Below the pieces are notes generated by a model. The model did no database searches, was not told the origin of the DNA, and saw nothing but the letters and a program-made list of their open reading frames with translations. A program made the translations under genes and the position numbers. A DNA stretch of 64,000 bases, taken from NCBI GenBank assembly GCA_015179025.1, contig WHUX01000018.1, forward strand, positions 310,001 through 374,000. The letters are read 5' to 3'. Below are positions 36,300 through 47,910 of this stretch, one piece after another. This stretch comes from Terfezia claveryi. Lineage: Eukaryota; Ascomycota; Pezizomycetes; Pezizales; Pezizaceae. Each line of letters begins with the position of its first letter. The stretch's first letter is position 1.

Positions 36300-37600
36300 A
36301 TACCACCTGATTCTGGTACTTCAGCCTTTTATCCCCCCCTTTTGGGAGATCTCTTGATCTCCTAGTTAACGCATCCGGTTTGCCACCAGCCTTTCCAGGC
36401 CGATACTTATCTTGAAGTTAAACCGAGAGAGGAATTCCGACCACCTAGCCTGTCGGCAATTTAGCAATTTGGTGGTTGTGAAGTACTCTAGGTTCTTATA
36501 GTCAAAGAGGACCTCGATAACCCCCTTTGCTGATTCCAGGTGTGGTCTCCATTCCTCGAATGCTCACACAATGGCCATTAACTCCTTATCATAGATTTCG
36601 TAATTACACTCCGCCGGGGAGTGCTTTTTGGAGAAATAGGCCACTGGATAGAGGACTCCATTGATATACTGGGACAGGATTCCAGCGGAGATATAGTCAG
36701 AGGCATCCGTTTCTACGATGCACTCACTATTAGGGTCAAAATGGGCCAGGATTGGGCTGAGTAGAAGGTTTCCTTGAGGTTCTGGAAGGCGGATTGGGCT
36801 TCTGGATTCCAGTGGAAGGCCCTTTTTGTCAGGTGTGAGCAGCTTCTACCTTTTTTCGTCAAGGCCGTCAGGGTGCCACGATTCTTGAGTATCCAGGATA
36901 AATCGGCGGTAGAAGTTGGCAAATCCTAGGAAGGCTTGCATATCCTTCAAATTGGCTGGGGTTTCCCACTCTTGGATTGCAGCAACTTTGGCGGGGTCCA
37001 TCCTAATACCTTCCGTGGTTATGATCAAGCCCAGGTACTTCACCTCTTGGACGTGGAATTCGCATTTTTCAGGCTTAAGGTACAGCCCAGCCTGCTCCAG
37101 CTTCTCCAAGACTTGCCTGACATGGATTTTGTGCTCTGCCAGAGTATCTGAATAGATCAAGATATCGTCGAGGTAAGCCATGCAGAACACATCAGGAAGT
37201 CTCGCAGAGTATTAATAAAGTGTTGGAAAGAGGCCGGGCATTGGTTAAGCCGAAGGGCATGACGTTGTACTCGAAGTGGCCGTAACGTGTCCGGAAGGCA
37301 GTTTTCCACTCCTCCCCTCAGCGATCCGTACCAGGTTGTACGCCCCTCTCAAGTCCAATTTGGTGAACCATTTTGCCTTGGAAAGCCTGGCTAATGTCTC
37401 CTGGATTAGAGGTAGGGGTACCTGTTTTTGACCGTTATCTCGTTCAGGCCACGATAATCAACACACAACCGAAGAGAGCTATCCGATTTCTTCACGAACA
37501 GTACAGGAGCACCCGCTGGGGAAGAGCTGTGCGAATGAAGCTCTTATTCAAGTTCTCCTCCAGGTACTTCTTCAGGGCCTCCAATTCCACTCAGACATTC
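36300..37600 (-). pseudogene. Element A reverse transcriptase and RNase H
   Basis: The RT palm motif is [18 protein letters not shown], followed by [20 protein letters not shown] and [15 protein letters not shown]. RNase H remnants downstream in several frames include [16 protein letters not shown] and [20 protein letters not shown]. Frame breaks occur near 36850, 36560 and 37200, so no full-length product is possible. Confidence 0.85.
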
Positions 37601-37859
37601 GTAAAAGGGCCCATAGGGGGGGTCTTACCCTCTACTAGCGGAATTGTGTGGTATATAGTCGTGGGCGCTAGCTTCTCCAGGCTTTTTCCGAGAACAGATC
37701 AATGAATTCGTGGTATTCATCTGGAACCATAGACTTCCACTCCTCTTGGACCTCGTTTTATTAATTTCCAGGTTCACCTCATGTATGGACAGGGCATGAG
37801 CCTTCAGCTTGTGCCTCTGGTGAGGTAAGCGAAAGCCCCTGCCCGATAAGCTAACGTTG

Positions 37860-37990
37860 AGGGACTTTGGGGGACCAGGAGAGCCAGGGGAGCAGGAGGC
37901 ACAGGAGGGGCAGGGGGCACAGGGAAACCGGGGGTACAGGGGGAACAGGGGGAACAGGGGAACAGGGAACAGGGGGAACGGAGGGGACAG
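37860..37990. repeat. G-rich tandem repeat in gag-pol spacer of element A
   Basis: Irregular tandem units of GGGGGAACA / GGGGAACAGG type fill about 130 bp; on the minus strand they would read as a Pro/Leu/Phe/Ser-rich low-complexity stretch. Probably a slippage-driven expansion inside the dead element. Confidence 0.6.
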
Positions 37991-38434
37991 TGGCGTCAAG
38001 GTGTTCTGTCGAATTCACCACTTGGGATGGGTGGATAATAGGGGGTGGTAACGCACATAATCCAGTGGTAGTGGCTTTTGGATTTCGCAGTGGTTTTTGC
38101 AGTAAGGGCTATTGAACTGTAGAGCATAAGAGCCAAAGCTGACTGATACATCATGCATTCTAAGCCATGGGATTCTTGAGGACAATTGGGTACTTGAGCT
38201 TTGTAACGAACATAGAGAGGCTTTCGGAGTAGTCCCCAATCTGGGCAGGATACATGCGATATCAGTGATGGCTCAGAGAGATAGGTCAGCCATAATGACA
38301 TCGAGGAGGCAGGGGTTTTGAGCTTAGAGGTGGGTATGACATGCTTACTGACAAAGGTCTGGTCGACGAAGGCATTCCTGAGGCTCCACAGTCTACGAGA
38401 GCTGATGTAACGAGTGTTTTACCATTGAAGGATA

Positions 38435-39395
38435 TCATAATAGTACAACAAAATGCTCACAAATAGGTGAGACTCTCAACAGACATAGAAGGAATAAAAA
38501 AAGACGACAAAGACAAATGACCCAGAATAGTCCCTTGCTAGTGTCAGCAACTAGGCAAGGATCCACTTTTCCTGACTCTTCCAGGGTCTCGAATATTGCA
38601 TGTACGGCCAGGGAGCGGTTTTTGCAGAGGGGACAGGCTGCGATGAAGTGATCCCCTTTCCTACAGGAAATACACAATCCATTATTACAGCGACGTTCCC
38701 TCTCTTTGTGTTAGGCAGGGCCTTCCTGATGATAAGTCCATGAGGATAGTGCCGCCCGCCACCAGAGATAGGTAGGCTGGCTTATTGGCTGTAACTTGGG
38801 TCTGAGGGCTAGGGTTCTGGAGTCGAGTTTGTTGCTGGAGGTGCTGGGTTTTAACAGGAGGTCGATAGGTACTGGGGTGCTGGCCTGGACTCTCAACCTA
38901 GCTATTTTTGCTCCATTTTGGATGCCTGATCAATGTATTCGTCAAGAGTTTTAACATCTAGAGATTGCAGGAGGGCCTTTTTGAGCTCAATATTGAGGCC
39001 TTCTTCAAATTGTTCCCGCTTCACCCGATCATTCTATTCCACCTCTGCTGCCAACCTTGAGAATTCAGCCACATACGCTGAGAGGTCATGTCCTCTCTGT
39101 TTTAGTTCTCGGAGAGTACAAGTTGCCGTACCCGCAGGATCTGGGTCTCCAAAAGTGCGGTTGAGGATTGTGAATAAAGCAGCGACGTCAGGGAGGTTGA
39201 AGTGGTCATCGAGTATATAGGGTTGGACCTGGTCCAAAGCTATGCCCTCCAATAGTCCATATACATAGACTAATCAGTACTGAATGGTAGAGAACTTTGC
39301 AGCATCCCTATTCAGTTTGATCTTGATGGAATTTTTCCAGGCTTTCAGGCAAGTCCTGTCGCCATTAAACTTTGGTGGGGTGGGGAGATCCTGGG
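38435..39395 (-). pseudogene. Element A gag fragment with CCHC knuckle
   Basis: On the minus strand the capsid region reads PPKFNGDRTCLKAWKNSIKI, then LEGIALDQVQPYILDDHFNL and LRELKQRGHDLSAYVAEFSR, a fungal chromovirus capsid pattern. A zinc knuckle CISCRKGDHFIAAC (C-x2-C-x4-H-x4-C) follows near 38640-38677. In-frame stops are present near 39275 and 39030. The N-terminus is cut off at 39395. Confidence 0.8.
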
Positions 39396-39575
39396 TAGTG
39401 TGCGCCACGGGTCGGGTCGGGGCGAGTTTCGCTAGTTGTCAACCTGCTTTGGAAACCAACTCGACCCGCCTGTCCCAGCAGCAACCCGACTCGAACCCAT
39501 TGGCCGATTAACCATGAAAATCCGGTTACCCGCTTTTTTTCCGAATACTCGCAAGGCCACGGTAATTGCCAAGTA
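39396..39575 (+). repeat. hAT left terminus and subterminal region
   Basis: TIR 39396-39414, followed by a GGGTCGGGTCGGGGCG block, several CCCGACTCGAACCC / AACCCGACTCG motifs and GGTAATTGCCAAG at 39561-39573. Short subterminal G/C repeats of this type are where hAT transposases bind (family knowledge). Confidence 0.7.
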
Positions 39576-39620
39576 ACCAAACCCTGCCAAGCTATTCCAT
39601 TGTTCCCATGTATTTTTGTT

Positions 39621-39720
39621 CTGTCACGGGAAATTGTCAGGAAATTGTCAGGGAAATTGTCATGGGAATGTATTACGGGAATGTATTATAGGAAAGTATT
39701 ACCAGAAGGAACTTGTCATA
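39621..39720. repeat. GTCAYGGG minisatellite, left-end copy
   Basis: Short degenerate array with GTCACGGGAAATT, GTCAGGGAAATT, GTCATGGGAATGTATT and ATTACGGGAATGTATT units. First of the GTCAYGGG-type arrays inside the hAT-bracketed segment. Confidence 0.6.
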
Positions 39721-40098
39721 ACCAACCACTTTCTTGACCAATAAATAGACCCACATCAACGTAATGATACCATGCCTCCAGAAAACTAAATTAAATACCC
39801 CATCATGTATAACTGAATCTGAAAACTGTATACCATGAACTGCCCAATTTAAGATTAAACCAACTACTCATTCACCCATTGTAGGCTAACTAAGAAAGAT
39901 AGAAATCACAATATAGATACACAAGCTAAGTCCCTACGGAACTAATCCTACTCCCTGAAGTCCCATCTAAATCTGATAGTTCTTCCTGATCCTTTTACCA
40001 AGCGATCATTAACTGGTGTGGTGATGACTGCCAGTTCCTTACCCTTCTGCCTTTTCTTACTATGAGGTGTCGTGTTGATGGCTCCCTCACAGATTTAT

Positions 40099-42760
40099 TC
40101 ATATTCCAGGCATGCTGTGAAAGTGGTGTTGAAATGAGGGCATTGCTTCCTCCAAATGGCTAAATTGGAGTTCATCATTGGAATCTGAGCCTCCGTCCAA
40201 GTCTATATCCTCTTCACTATTATTGTACGCCTTGTTATCCAGATCTTCATCATGAACAGGGATCATTTGGCGCAGGAAATCAGCGTCCAGGTGCAAGCTT
40301 GAATTATACCATTGGTATTATCTATGTCTTCTCCGGTATGAAGATCTAGAAGTTCTATATCCTCTAAATTATCATTAGAGTCCACTATCGACCGCTTATC
40401 CCACGATTTGGCAATCAAGAGATCTTGTATCATTTGTCCGCTAAGTCGATTCCTCCGATATGGTATCATATCTCTGGTGGAACTAAAAAGTCTCTCAACA
40501 GATACTGATGTGATTGGTATACTCAGGATGTCACGAGCCATATGTGCAAGGGTCGGAAACTCAGTGCTATTTGACTTCCACCAGATTAACGGGTTTCCAT
40601 GATGAAGTAGTACTGGAGCTGAGTTCAGATATTGCACAACTTCAGTCGTATCCTGATCAGGACAAGAATGTCGAGCCTGCAATCTCCATATGATATAAGA
40701 GCCTTCCATCATATTAGATCCTTGGATTGGTTCATTATGTTGGCTTTTAATGAGATGTCAATAATTACTCTCATAAAAGTCCTCGAATTGGGTCCTAATC
40801 ACAGATAGTTAGCTAGTGAATTTGTTATGGGTTTTGTCATGGTTTTGTCATGGGTTTTGTCATGGGTATTGTTATGGGGTTTATCATAGGATTTGTCACG
40901 GGTTGTCACCAGATCAACTTTTGGCTACCTATAGAAATCTGTATATGAGACTGTACTAGTTATACCAGCTTGCATTGATAGATCCTGGATTTGTACTAAA
41001 CCCCATGAATCATACATAGACAATTTTTTCGAGGGGTCTAGAATGCTCGCAATGTTGTAGATAAACCTCACTATGTAGTCTCTGAATAATACTTCTGAAG
41101 AACTTTTTTGCTAGCCTTCGATGCTGTAATAAACCAGTTATCCATGGGTATCCGGCAGCTTTCGGACCTCTCTGTGTTGTCGGGCAATGTGCTCAAAAAT
41201 GTCATTATAGATGAAATAAGCATTATGTATTGTAGCCTTCTTGCTGGTAGAGATCTCATTCATATAGTTAGCGAAGGGTTTCAGAAAAGTAATCGCTTGA
41301 TTGACTTGTCGCATTCGGCCTCCATGAGTTGGAAAGGGGAGAATTTATTGTCCTGGCCAATCCATTGTTCTATAACTGACCTGAGTCTAACGCTCTCACA
41401 AGCATGTCAAATGTTGAATTCCAATGATTTTCACATCTTGGAGTAAGCCAACGGGCTGTTGTTGGCTAGTATCCTGCAGTAATTTGAATTGTGCCAGGCG
41501 AGGAGGACTAGTGGTGATAGCTTTAGATATCTTCTCGAACCTAATATAATTAGTGAGTCCCATCTTCATAGAAGTATATAGACTTACCTTAAAAATAGCA
41601 CGGCTGAATGAACCAGGAGGGAATTGGTGCAAGATATCGACTGAGATATCTGGATTGCTTGGATTATGGTCAAAGGTCTCATTAGTAGGTAGGGACTTAA
41701 GGTTTTCCATAAACGCTTTACTAGCCAATGCCAACACATGAGCTAAACATGGTAGATGGTACTGATCAGGCTGCCATTTGAACCAAGAGCTGTACCTTGA
41801 AGTTCCCTAGCCATAACGGAGTTAGCCTGTGCATTATCGGTAACTAGATAAAGCACTCGCTGACTTAGGTCAAATTGCCTAGTATTTCGGCTAATTTTGC
41901 TGCTAAAAATTTCCCAGTATGAGATGCACCCCCTAATGCTTGAAACCCTATTACCTCCTGATAGAGATTCCAATGAGAATCAAGGAAATGCACTATCGTC
42001 CCTGCGAATGCTAACCCATTAGGTGAAGTCCAAGTATCTGTCGCTATGTGGACTTGAACATTCTGAGGAATTATATCTTTGAGCTCTAAGATAATATTCT
42101 GAGTATAAGTATGAACTGCATGTCAGATCATAGTTGGCGATGGAACTGTGACATTTGGATGCAGAATATTAATCAGTCTGCGAAATTGTGTATGCTCGAC
42201 TATTCGAATGGTAAATTGGCACTAATAACCATTTTAACCAATTCATTCTGGAAAGCTTGGGCTGAGAATCCGGGGATAGGATCTTTGGCAGATTCATCCT
42301 GCTAAAAAAAAGGTTAGTGAAATTATTATCTGGTTGCATCCTACCGACAAGTATGTAAAATCATACTTTTTAAACTCACCTTGGTTAGCATTTCATGGAT
42401 AGTCTTGCTTGGGTGCCCAGTTGCATTAAGACATTTAGTTGACTTTAGATGGCTGGTAAGATGGGAAGTTCTGATACCCGAGGCCCATGGATGTTGCAAA
42501 ACTGCATTGCATCCTAAACAATATACAAAGGGTTTTCTATCTTGACGATAGGCACCTTAGCCAAAGTGTTCCCATTGTTTAGCTTGATGAATGGTAGAGG
42601 TCCAATTGGGGTTAGAAAATTTATCATCCCGAGCAATAACCTGCTTATCAAGATTGCAGCGCATTTGTTGAGACCAGGACGTCGTTTCCCACCAAATGAG
42701 AAATTCCGTGGGTGCTTCAATGTCAAACCGGTAGCCTATTCCTTTGAGTATTGGCATTAA
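40099..42760 (-). pseudogene. hAT transposase, decayed (BED finger, catalytic and dimerisation parts)
   Basis: Read on the minus strand: a BED-type finger at about 42540-42380 (PFVYCLGCNAVLQHPW and SHLTSHLKSTKC), the first catalytic Asp in VHIATDTWTSPNGLAFAGT with HFLDSHWNLY (about 42070-41970), the second in LYLVTDNAQANSVMAREL (about 41840), and the hAT C-terminal dimerisation block SIPITSVSVERLFSSTRDMI with YRRNRLSG (about 40540-40440). An acidic tail follows to 40099. Stops and frame changes (for example after LAEILGN near 41880, and near 41100) plus a GTCAYGGG array at 40823-40910 break the frame; introns may account for some gaps. Probably non-functional as it stands. Confidence 0.85.
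40823..40910. repeat. GTCAYGGG minisatellite, 12-nt unit
   Basis: About seven units of the form GGGTTTTGTCAT with variants (GGGTATTGTTAT, GGGGTTTATCAT, AGGATTTGTCAC). It lies between the dimerisation and catalytic parts of the hAT transposase, perhaps in an intron or an insertion. Confidence 0.75.
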
Positions 42761-43104
42761 TAGAGTGGGAGGACGTTTGATGGTTGGGTTGTTAGTTCCA
42801 TAGTGATATATAATAATGACAATAATTAAAGGTGTCTAATATATGAGCTATGGAATCATTTGGGGCAACTCTCGGAGTTTATTTATATTGCCAACTAGAT
42901 AGAAGTGGGGTAAGAAATAGAATGAGACTTGTACCTATTATAGTAATTACCCGAGCCTGCTTAAACCATAAAAGGGTTTATATCTCTTCTAGGAAGAGGT
43001 TTCTTACAGGGTAATATTATCTATAGACTTCTTCTTTATTTTGCATGTCTTGTCTTGTCATGGATATTAATACCAAATGAGTACAATAAAGTTATATATA
43101 TAGA

Positions 43105-43354
43105 AGGAGGTGTCACAGGAGGAGGTTTATCATAGGAGGAGGTTTGTCATGGGAGGAGGTTCATCACAAGAGGAAATTCATCACGGGAGGAAGTTCATCA
43201 TGGAGGAAGTTCGTATGGGGATCAGGGAGAAGTTCGTCACGGGAGGAAGTTCGTCAGGAGGAAGTTCGTCACGGAGGAGGTTCATCACAGGAGGAGCTTT
43301 ATCACAAGAGAAGGTTCATTACAGGAGGAAGTTTGTTACGGGAGGAGGTTGATC
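43105..43354. repeat. GTCAYGGG minisatellite, about 17-nt unit
   Basis: Some fifteen units of GGGAGGAGGTTCATCAC type, with TTTGTCAT/TTCGTCAC variants. It occupies the spacer between the transposase N-terminus and the CCHC gene. Open frames across it (repeated GSSSRRRFITGG-like) are repeat artefacts. Confidence 0.8.
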
Positions 43355-43579
43355 ATTAGCTAATATTATCTAGTGGACTACCTTAGCTTCTTGCATGTCT
43401 TATCCTGTCAAGGGATAATAATACCTAAAGAGAATAGGTATATTCTATATTATATTATATCTTGTCATAAGCATTCAGCATATATTCTCTATATGCAATC
43501 TGAATTGAAGGTATTGAAGTATATAATATGTAAACCTATTCCCAAAATTACATATAGAACACACAACTCCAGCTGCATA

Positions 43580-44650
43580 ATGAACGAATTCAATACCTTG
43601 ATGATTCGGTAGCACAGTCAGATACTGAGTCATCTATCAGTAACACAACAATTGACCTTGATAATAGTACTCAAGCAAGACTGAAATCCTAGATCGATTG
43701 AATATCCACAACCCTATTGATATTCAGCAAGCAGCCATATGTTTAGTAAATGCACTTTCGAGCAAGGCACAGAATATAGAGAGATCTCTAAGCTTCTTAG
43801 TTTAGTCTGGATTGGGTGGATATTTTGATAGCATCTAATTTATCTGACACTCAGGAACCTCACCGATGCCACCCAATCAACTCCCACAATAACCCTCTTT
43901 GGAATGAGACAAACTTAGATGATTACACCTTATATGATCTCTTATGGATTAGTATGTTTGGTAATTTTCTGATGAGGTATCAGGGTGAACGACCAAACAC
44001 CAATATGCTTTCGATATGTTGGGGTATCTGTGACATACCAACACCATGTTCGGTATGTGCTTCATAGTATAATGTTTAACAAATCCCGAGACTATCTAAT
44101 CAATTCTAACCAGGTATTGACTGCTTATCGAAGAATCCCTCAAATGGATCCCACATCAGAGGGTATTTACATCCCACATGCATGGCATCCAAATCCTCGA
44201 ATGCATGTCAATTGTTGTGGAGAACTTATTGAGATAGTTGGATCGCAAGGTATAACCTATTAATCTACTGACTAATAGACCTTGAACTAAATAATACAGA
44301 CCTAGAGGTATCCGGGAACTCACTACCAATCCAAACTGGCCCTTGCACTGCACGCTACTGCATGTAGATCTCACCAACCATTCTGATTGCAGTGACTCGG
44401 AGACTATGTCTGAATGTTTGACATGCAATAGAATTGGACATAGGATGGAAGATTGCTCTAACCCTTGGCAGTATATACATATGAAGATATTCCATCACAA
44501 AATACTCCAAATGATATGACACACAATGACCCGAACTTTGACCAATTACTTGGAGAAGTTAGCCATCATGCAGAAGAACGATCTGGCATCAGTATGCTAG
44601 ATGGAAGTACTAGTCCTTGGAATAGTACGCTTGAGGTATACCCAATATAA
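43580..44650 (+). pseudogene. Unrecognised cargo gene with CCHC zinc knuckle
   Basis: Coding-like segments in changing frames suggest a multi-exon or decayed gene. Successive pieces: an acidic Ser/Thr stretch (SDTESSISNTTIDLDN), NIHNPIDIQQAAICLVNAL, NNPLWNETNLDDYTLYDLLW with MFGNFLMRYQGERPN, then LTAYRRIPQMDPTSEGIYIP and HAWHPNPRMHVNCCGELIEI, and finally SECLTCNRIGHRMEDCSNPW, a perfect C-x2-C-x4-H-x4-C knuckle. CCHC knuckles bind single-stranded nucleic acid and occur in retroelement gags and in cellular proteins; no other retroelement domain is seen here, so I leave the function open. It sits between two minisatellites and is on the opposite strand from the transposase. Confidence 0.5.
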
Positions 44651-44876
44651 CCTGATAGGTATGCCGAGGGTATGCTCGAGGGTATGACATCGTTGAGGTA
44701 CGACTCGAGGGTATGCTCGAGGGTACTGCCGAGTACACTTAAGGACTGTCAATGGTGTCCTTTACGAATCGTTAAATTGGATTGGGATTGGGTATGGACG
44801 GCGATGAATCATATACAATAGATCTGTTATTGGTGATTTGTCCTAATAGTGCTATATGTTTGCTGCCCTGAGTCTT

Positions 44877-44975
44877 TATTATTTCTATTCAATAGTTGTT
44901 TTGATCTTCTCTTTCTATTGAATAGTTGTTTTGATCTTCTCTTTTTAATGGATTGTTGTTTCATATTCTCTTTGT
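44877..44975. repeat. Tandem repeat, about 32-nt unit
   Basis: Two and a half copies of a unit containing AATAGTTGTTTTGATCTTCT. Immediately before it, at 44656-44735, CTCGAGGGTATG-type words recur several times. Non-coding spacer. Confidence 0.65.
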
Positions 44976-45095
44976 TCTCATATTTCTTTGTTCTAGATAT
45001 AGTGCTCTACTCTATGTTATTGCCTAAAGCGGTCTACAAGCGGCTTGTACCAACTAGTGTTTGGATTAGACTATATTAGGTAGTTGCTCTCTACT

Positions 45096-45185
45096 AGTTA
45101 GTCACTCTGCCTGTGCCAACCTTGTTAGTCACTCTGCTTGTGCCAACCTTGTTAGTCACTCTGTGCCTTGTTGTCACTCTTAACC
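45096..45185. repeat. Tandem repeat, 27-nt unit
   Basis: Three head-to-tail copies of a unit containing TTAGTCACTCTGCTTGTGCC, the last truncated. A related pair, AAGTCACGGTAGTCTAATT, occurs at about 45189 and 45313. No coding sense. Confidence 0.7.
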
Positions 45186-45592
45186 TTTAAGTCACGGTAG
45201 TCTAATTATTGTCTATTACGAGGTCTGATGTCTAATGTCTGATCAGGACTACTTAATTATCTTCTCTGCAAGAGGCTTATACCAACCAAACTAGTCATGG
45301 CTAGTCCGCTTAAGTCACGGTAGTCTAATTGCCTCTAATTGTCTATATATTGCGGTCTCAGTTTGGCTTAGTTTGTATCTGTTCATTAAAATGCATTAGC
45401 GCATGTCTGAATTGCTTTGTCTTCACAAATTGTTAGCCAATCGGAACAAGACATAGACTATTTAGTTTGCTCTATTGACCTTTCTGCATACTAAATCACC
45501 AAACCAACCTCTACTTTGCACGGCCATCCTCTTCCTTACAATCTTACACTATGTCACTGGTACTGCACTGTCACAAGTATACTGCACTGTCA

Positions 45593-45710
45593 TACACTGT
45601 CACGAGTATACTATTACGGGAACAAGTATGCTTCCACCCAAAGCACTATAATGCACTATCACGAGTATACTATTACAGGAAACAAGTACGCTTCCACCTA
45701 AATATATCAT
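45593..45710. repeat. Direct duplication of about 60 bp
   Basis: Two adjacent copies share CACGAGTATACTATTACRGG and AACAAGTAYGCTTCCACC, diverged at a few positions. The core again contains ATCACGAG/GTCACGAG, a variant of the GTCAYGGG motif that marks spacers in this segment. Confidence 0.6.
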
Positions 45711-45719
45711 CCAAAGAAT

Positions 45720-46870
45720 CCGGCGGACTACCGAAACTCAATAGACCTCCAGGCAACAAGAAAAACCAGTTCGAGTACCTCGGGAGAGACTGTTCGATCC
45801 AGAAGTTGAATTTGGTGGGGGAATTCGCATCTACGGAACGTCAACAAACCCTAAGACAGTATATAATAGGTCTGGTAGAACTAGTTTGAGAGGTCTGCCT
45901 CTAGCACTAGCTCGCCTCAAAGATTCCCTAAGACAGGAGAAATCTAGAGCACAGCGTGGAGGAATTACTACCCAAGAGGCTGTGGATATTGTAAAACGTC
46001 CTATTGGTACATCGTGGAGTAATCTTTCAATTACTGAACAAGGAAGGTTTAAGGATATACTCAACGAGTATATGAGATTAGATTATGTCATCGCAATATT
46101 TATATCCTAAACCAATGGAAGATATTAGATCAAAATACACAATGGAGGCTACTAGATATTGGTCCAAAGGACAATATACCTAGTTTTGACATGACGCGAG
46201 AGGAAATTGAGAAGGCATGGCCTGGCCGAATGTCTTGAGAAGTTCAAATAGTTAATCCTCCCTACTTGGTTTTGATTGCAACCAATACATTCCTATGTTC
46301 TCAGCTATTTCTGCGACGAACATCACGGCAATTCATTGGGCAGATGAAATGACAGCAGACCCAATAGATGACTCAGACCCAGCAGAAACAATCTTTGATA
46401 GTAGTAGTGACCCATGCACAGAGGAGGAGCCTGTAAGTTTATACTATATTGAGTAGACCTCTTATCATGCAATGAGTAAGGCTGATGGTTGACTTAGGAC
46501 ACAGATGATATGGAATACCTAGTATACAATACTACCGACGATGAGGATAATAATAGTTCAGATCTCAGCTCTGTTCCTGCCAGCACTACGGATGGAGACA
46601 ATAGCGATGATGTTGAGACTGACAATGAGAGCACCGATAATGGGGAGGATCATACCCAGGCTTCCAGATTATATCAGCCAAATCTTGGATGAGATCTTTG
46701 CTAACCCGACTCAAGAGAAGTTGATAAGGTATTAGAAGACTCAAATGATGATGAAGAGGATGAAGATTATGCTGGGATAATGTCAAACCAAATCGTTCAT
46801 CAATATTCTCAAATACTTCGAGAAAGCAAACCAAAGGGAACAGCAAAAGGCAAAGAGGATTCATCGGCAA
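45720..46870 (+). pseudogene. Unrecognised cargo gene
   Basis: A coding-like frame runs from about 45745 to 46075: FDPEVEFGGGIRIYGTSTNP, TSLRGLPLALARLKDSLRQE, RGGITTQEAVDIVKRPIGTS and ITEQGRFKDILNEYMRLDY. Later pieces, possibly further exons, read FDMTREEIEKAWPGRMS (about 46180-46230) and an acidic stretch at 46500-46690 (SDLSSVPASTTDGDNSDDVE). The regular helix-like first part looks like a real protein, but I recognise no family. Stops before 45745 and after 46075 mean it is either intron-split or decayed. It is flanked by GTCAYGGG arrays. Confidence 0.45.
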
Positions 46871-46878
46871 AAGGTTAA

Positions 46879-46975
46879 TGTCACGGGAGTTGTCATGGGA
46901 GTTGTGACGAGAGTTGTCAAGGGAGTTGTCATGGGAGTTGTGATGAGAGTTGTCAAGGGAGTTGTCATAGGAGTT
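46879..46975. repeat. GTCAYGGG minisatellite, 12-nt unit
   Basis: Eight units of GGGAGTTGTCAT with TCACGGGAGTTG, TGACGAGAGTTG and TCAAGGGAGTTG variants, alternating in a higher-order ABCB pattern. Spacer between the previous cargo gene and the H3-like gene. Confidence 0.8.
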
Positions 46976-47326
46976 TATTTCATTTTATTTTCTATCATTA
47001 CCTCATGAATGATTTAATTATTATACGATCTATTTATATCTTTGATTTATATATCCTAGTCACCTCTGTTTATTCCTTTGTTATATGTCCTTTTCATTGG
47101 ATTCCTTTATTACTCTTTGAGTGTTATGTATAGTAGTTGGTTAAGGGTTATGTATAGTAGTTGGATTATTAGTATAATGCTGAATGCAACTTGCCTGCCT
47201 TTGTTCACAGTGCAAGAATATATAGCGTTTGTTGTTTGCTATTTAGTGGTAATGAAATCCAATTGGAAAAAGATTCCTTCCATTATCTAAACCTAAGTCT
47301 ATATCTACAATACAGATATTCATAGC

Positions 47327-47910
47327 ATGCCAGGCAAGCAGACTGGTAGGAAAACAATAGTCGGGGCCCAGACTTCTTCCCAGAAGAAGTCTAAGGCTGG
47401 GTCCAAGGCCGGATCCAAGGCTAAGTCCAAGACCCGCGTACCACCAATAAGTAGTGCACCACTAAAAACTGGTGTTAGGCGACCTAAAGCCTGAAAGGGC
47501 AGGCTAATAGTATGTTTACCTTTCATGAATATTATATTTCCATCTAACAATACCATATAGGAAACTTCTGTTCCCAGGTTAAAAAATACTAAACGGAAAC
47601 AGGATTTTTGATCCCTTGCCTGCTTTTTAGCCGACTATGCCGTGAGATTGTACAGAATACTACCGCCAATAATATACAAAATATACCAGCAATAGAAGCA
47701 GTAATACAGATATCTCTAGATGCAGTCCTTATCTTACAAACGGAGGCAGAAAACCAAGTGATAAAATATCTTTCTAGTATGTTATGGTCTAGGCTCTAAA
47801 ATTGGTCCCAGGATTATTAAACATGTTATAGGTGCCAATTATCTTGCTATACATGGGAAGCGCTCCACCCTAAAAATCCAAGACTTCCAAACTCTAGAGT
47901 GCATCCTTCT
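47327..47910 (+). pseudogene. Histone H3-like gene, decayed, intron-split
   Basis: From the ATG at 47327 the tail reads MPGKQTGRKTIVGAQTSS then a Lys/Ser/Ala/Gly-rich stretch and TGVRRPKA, parallel to the H3 tail (KQTARKSTGG... GVKKPHR); a TGA follows at 47492. After a probable intron ending CATATAG at 47560, a second piece matches the H3 alpha-N, alpha-1 and alpha-2 helices: FSRLCREIVQN against FQRLVREIAQD, and PAIEAVIQISLDAVLILQTE against the AVMALQEAVEAYLVSLFED helix. A TAA at 47590 falls where H3 has Gln (a CAA-to-TAA change would do this). After another gap, NYLAIHGKRSTLKIQDFQ (47837-47890) matches NLCAIHAKRVTIMPKDIQ. The order and spacing along the histone fold are conserved, so common descent is convincing; whether from H3 or CENP-A is open. 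Confidence 0.7.

Larger units (their letters stand above)
34060..39395 (-). mobile_element. Decayed Ty3/Gypsy chromovirus, element A (5' end missing)
   Basis: Read on the minus strand the order is gag (39395-38435), protease/spacer, reverse transcriptase, RNase H, integrase, chromodomain, then a 3' LTR at 34661-34060. That is the standard chromovirus order. Coding is broken by several frameshifts and stops. The gag is cut at 39395 where the hAT left end begins; the missing gag N-terminus and 5' LTR were not found on the other side of the hAT segment. Confidence 0.85.

Noticed and set aside
43110..43359. Two overlapping open frames of about 75 residues
   Set aside because: They are readings of the GGAGGAGGTTCATCAC minisatellite in two frames.
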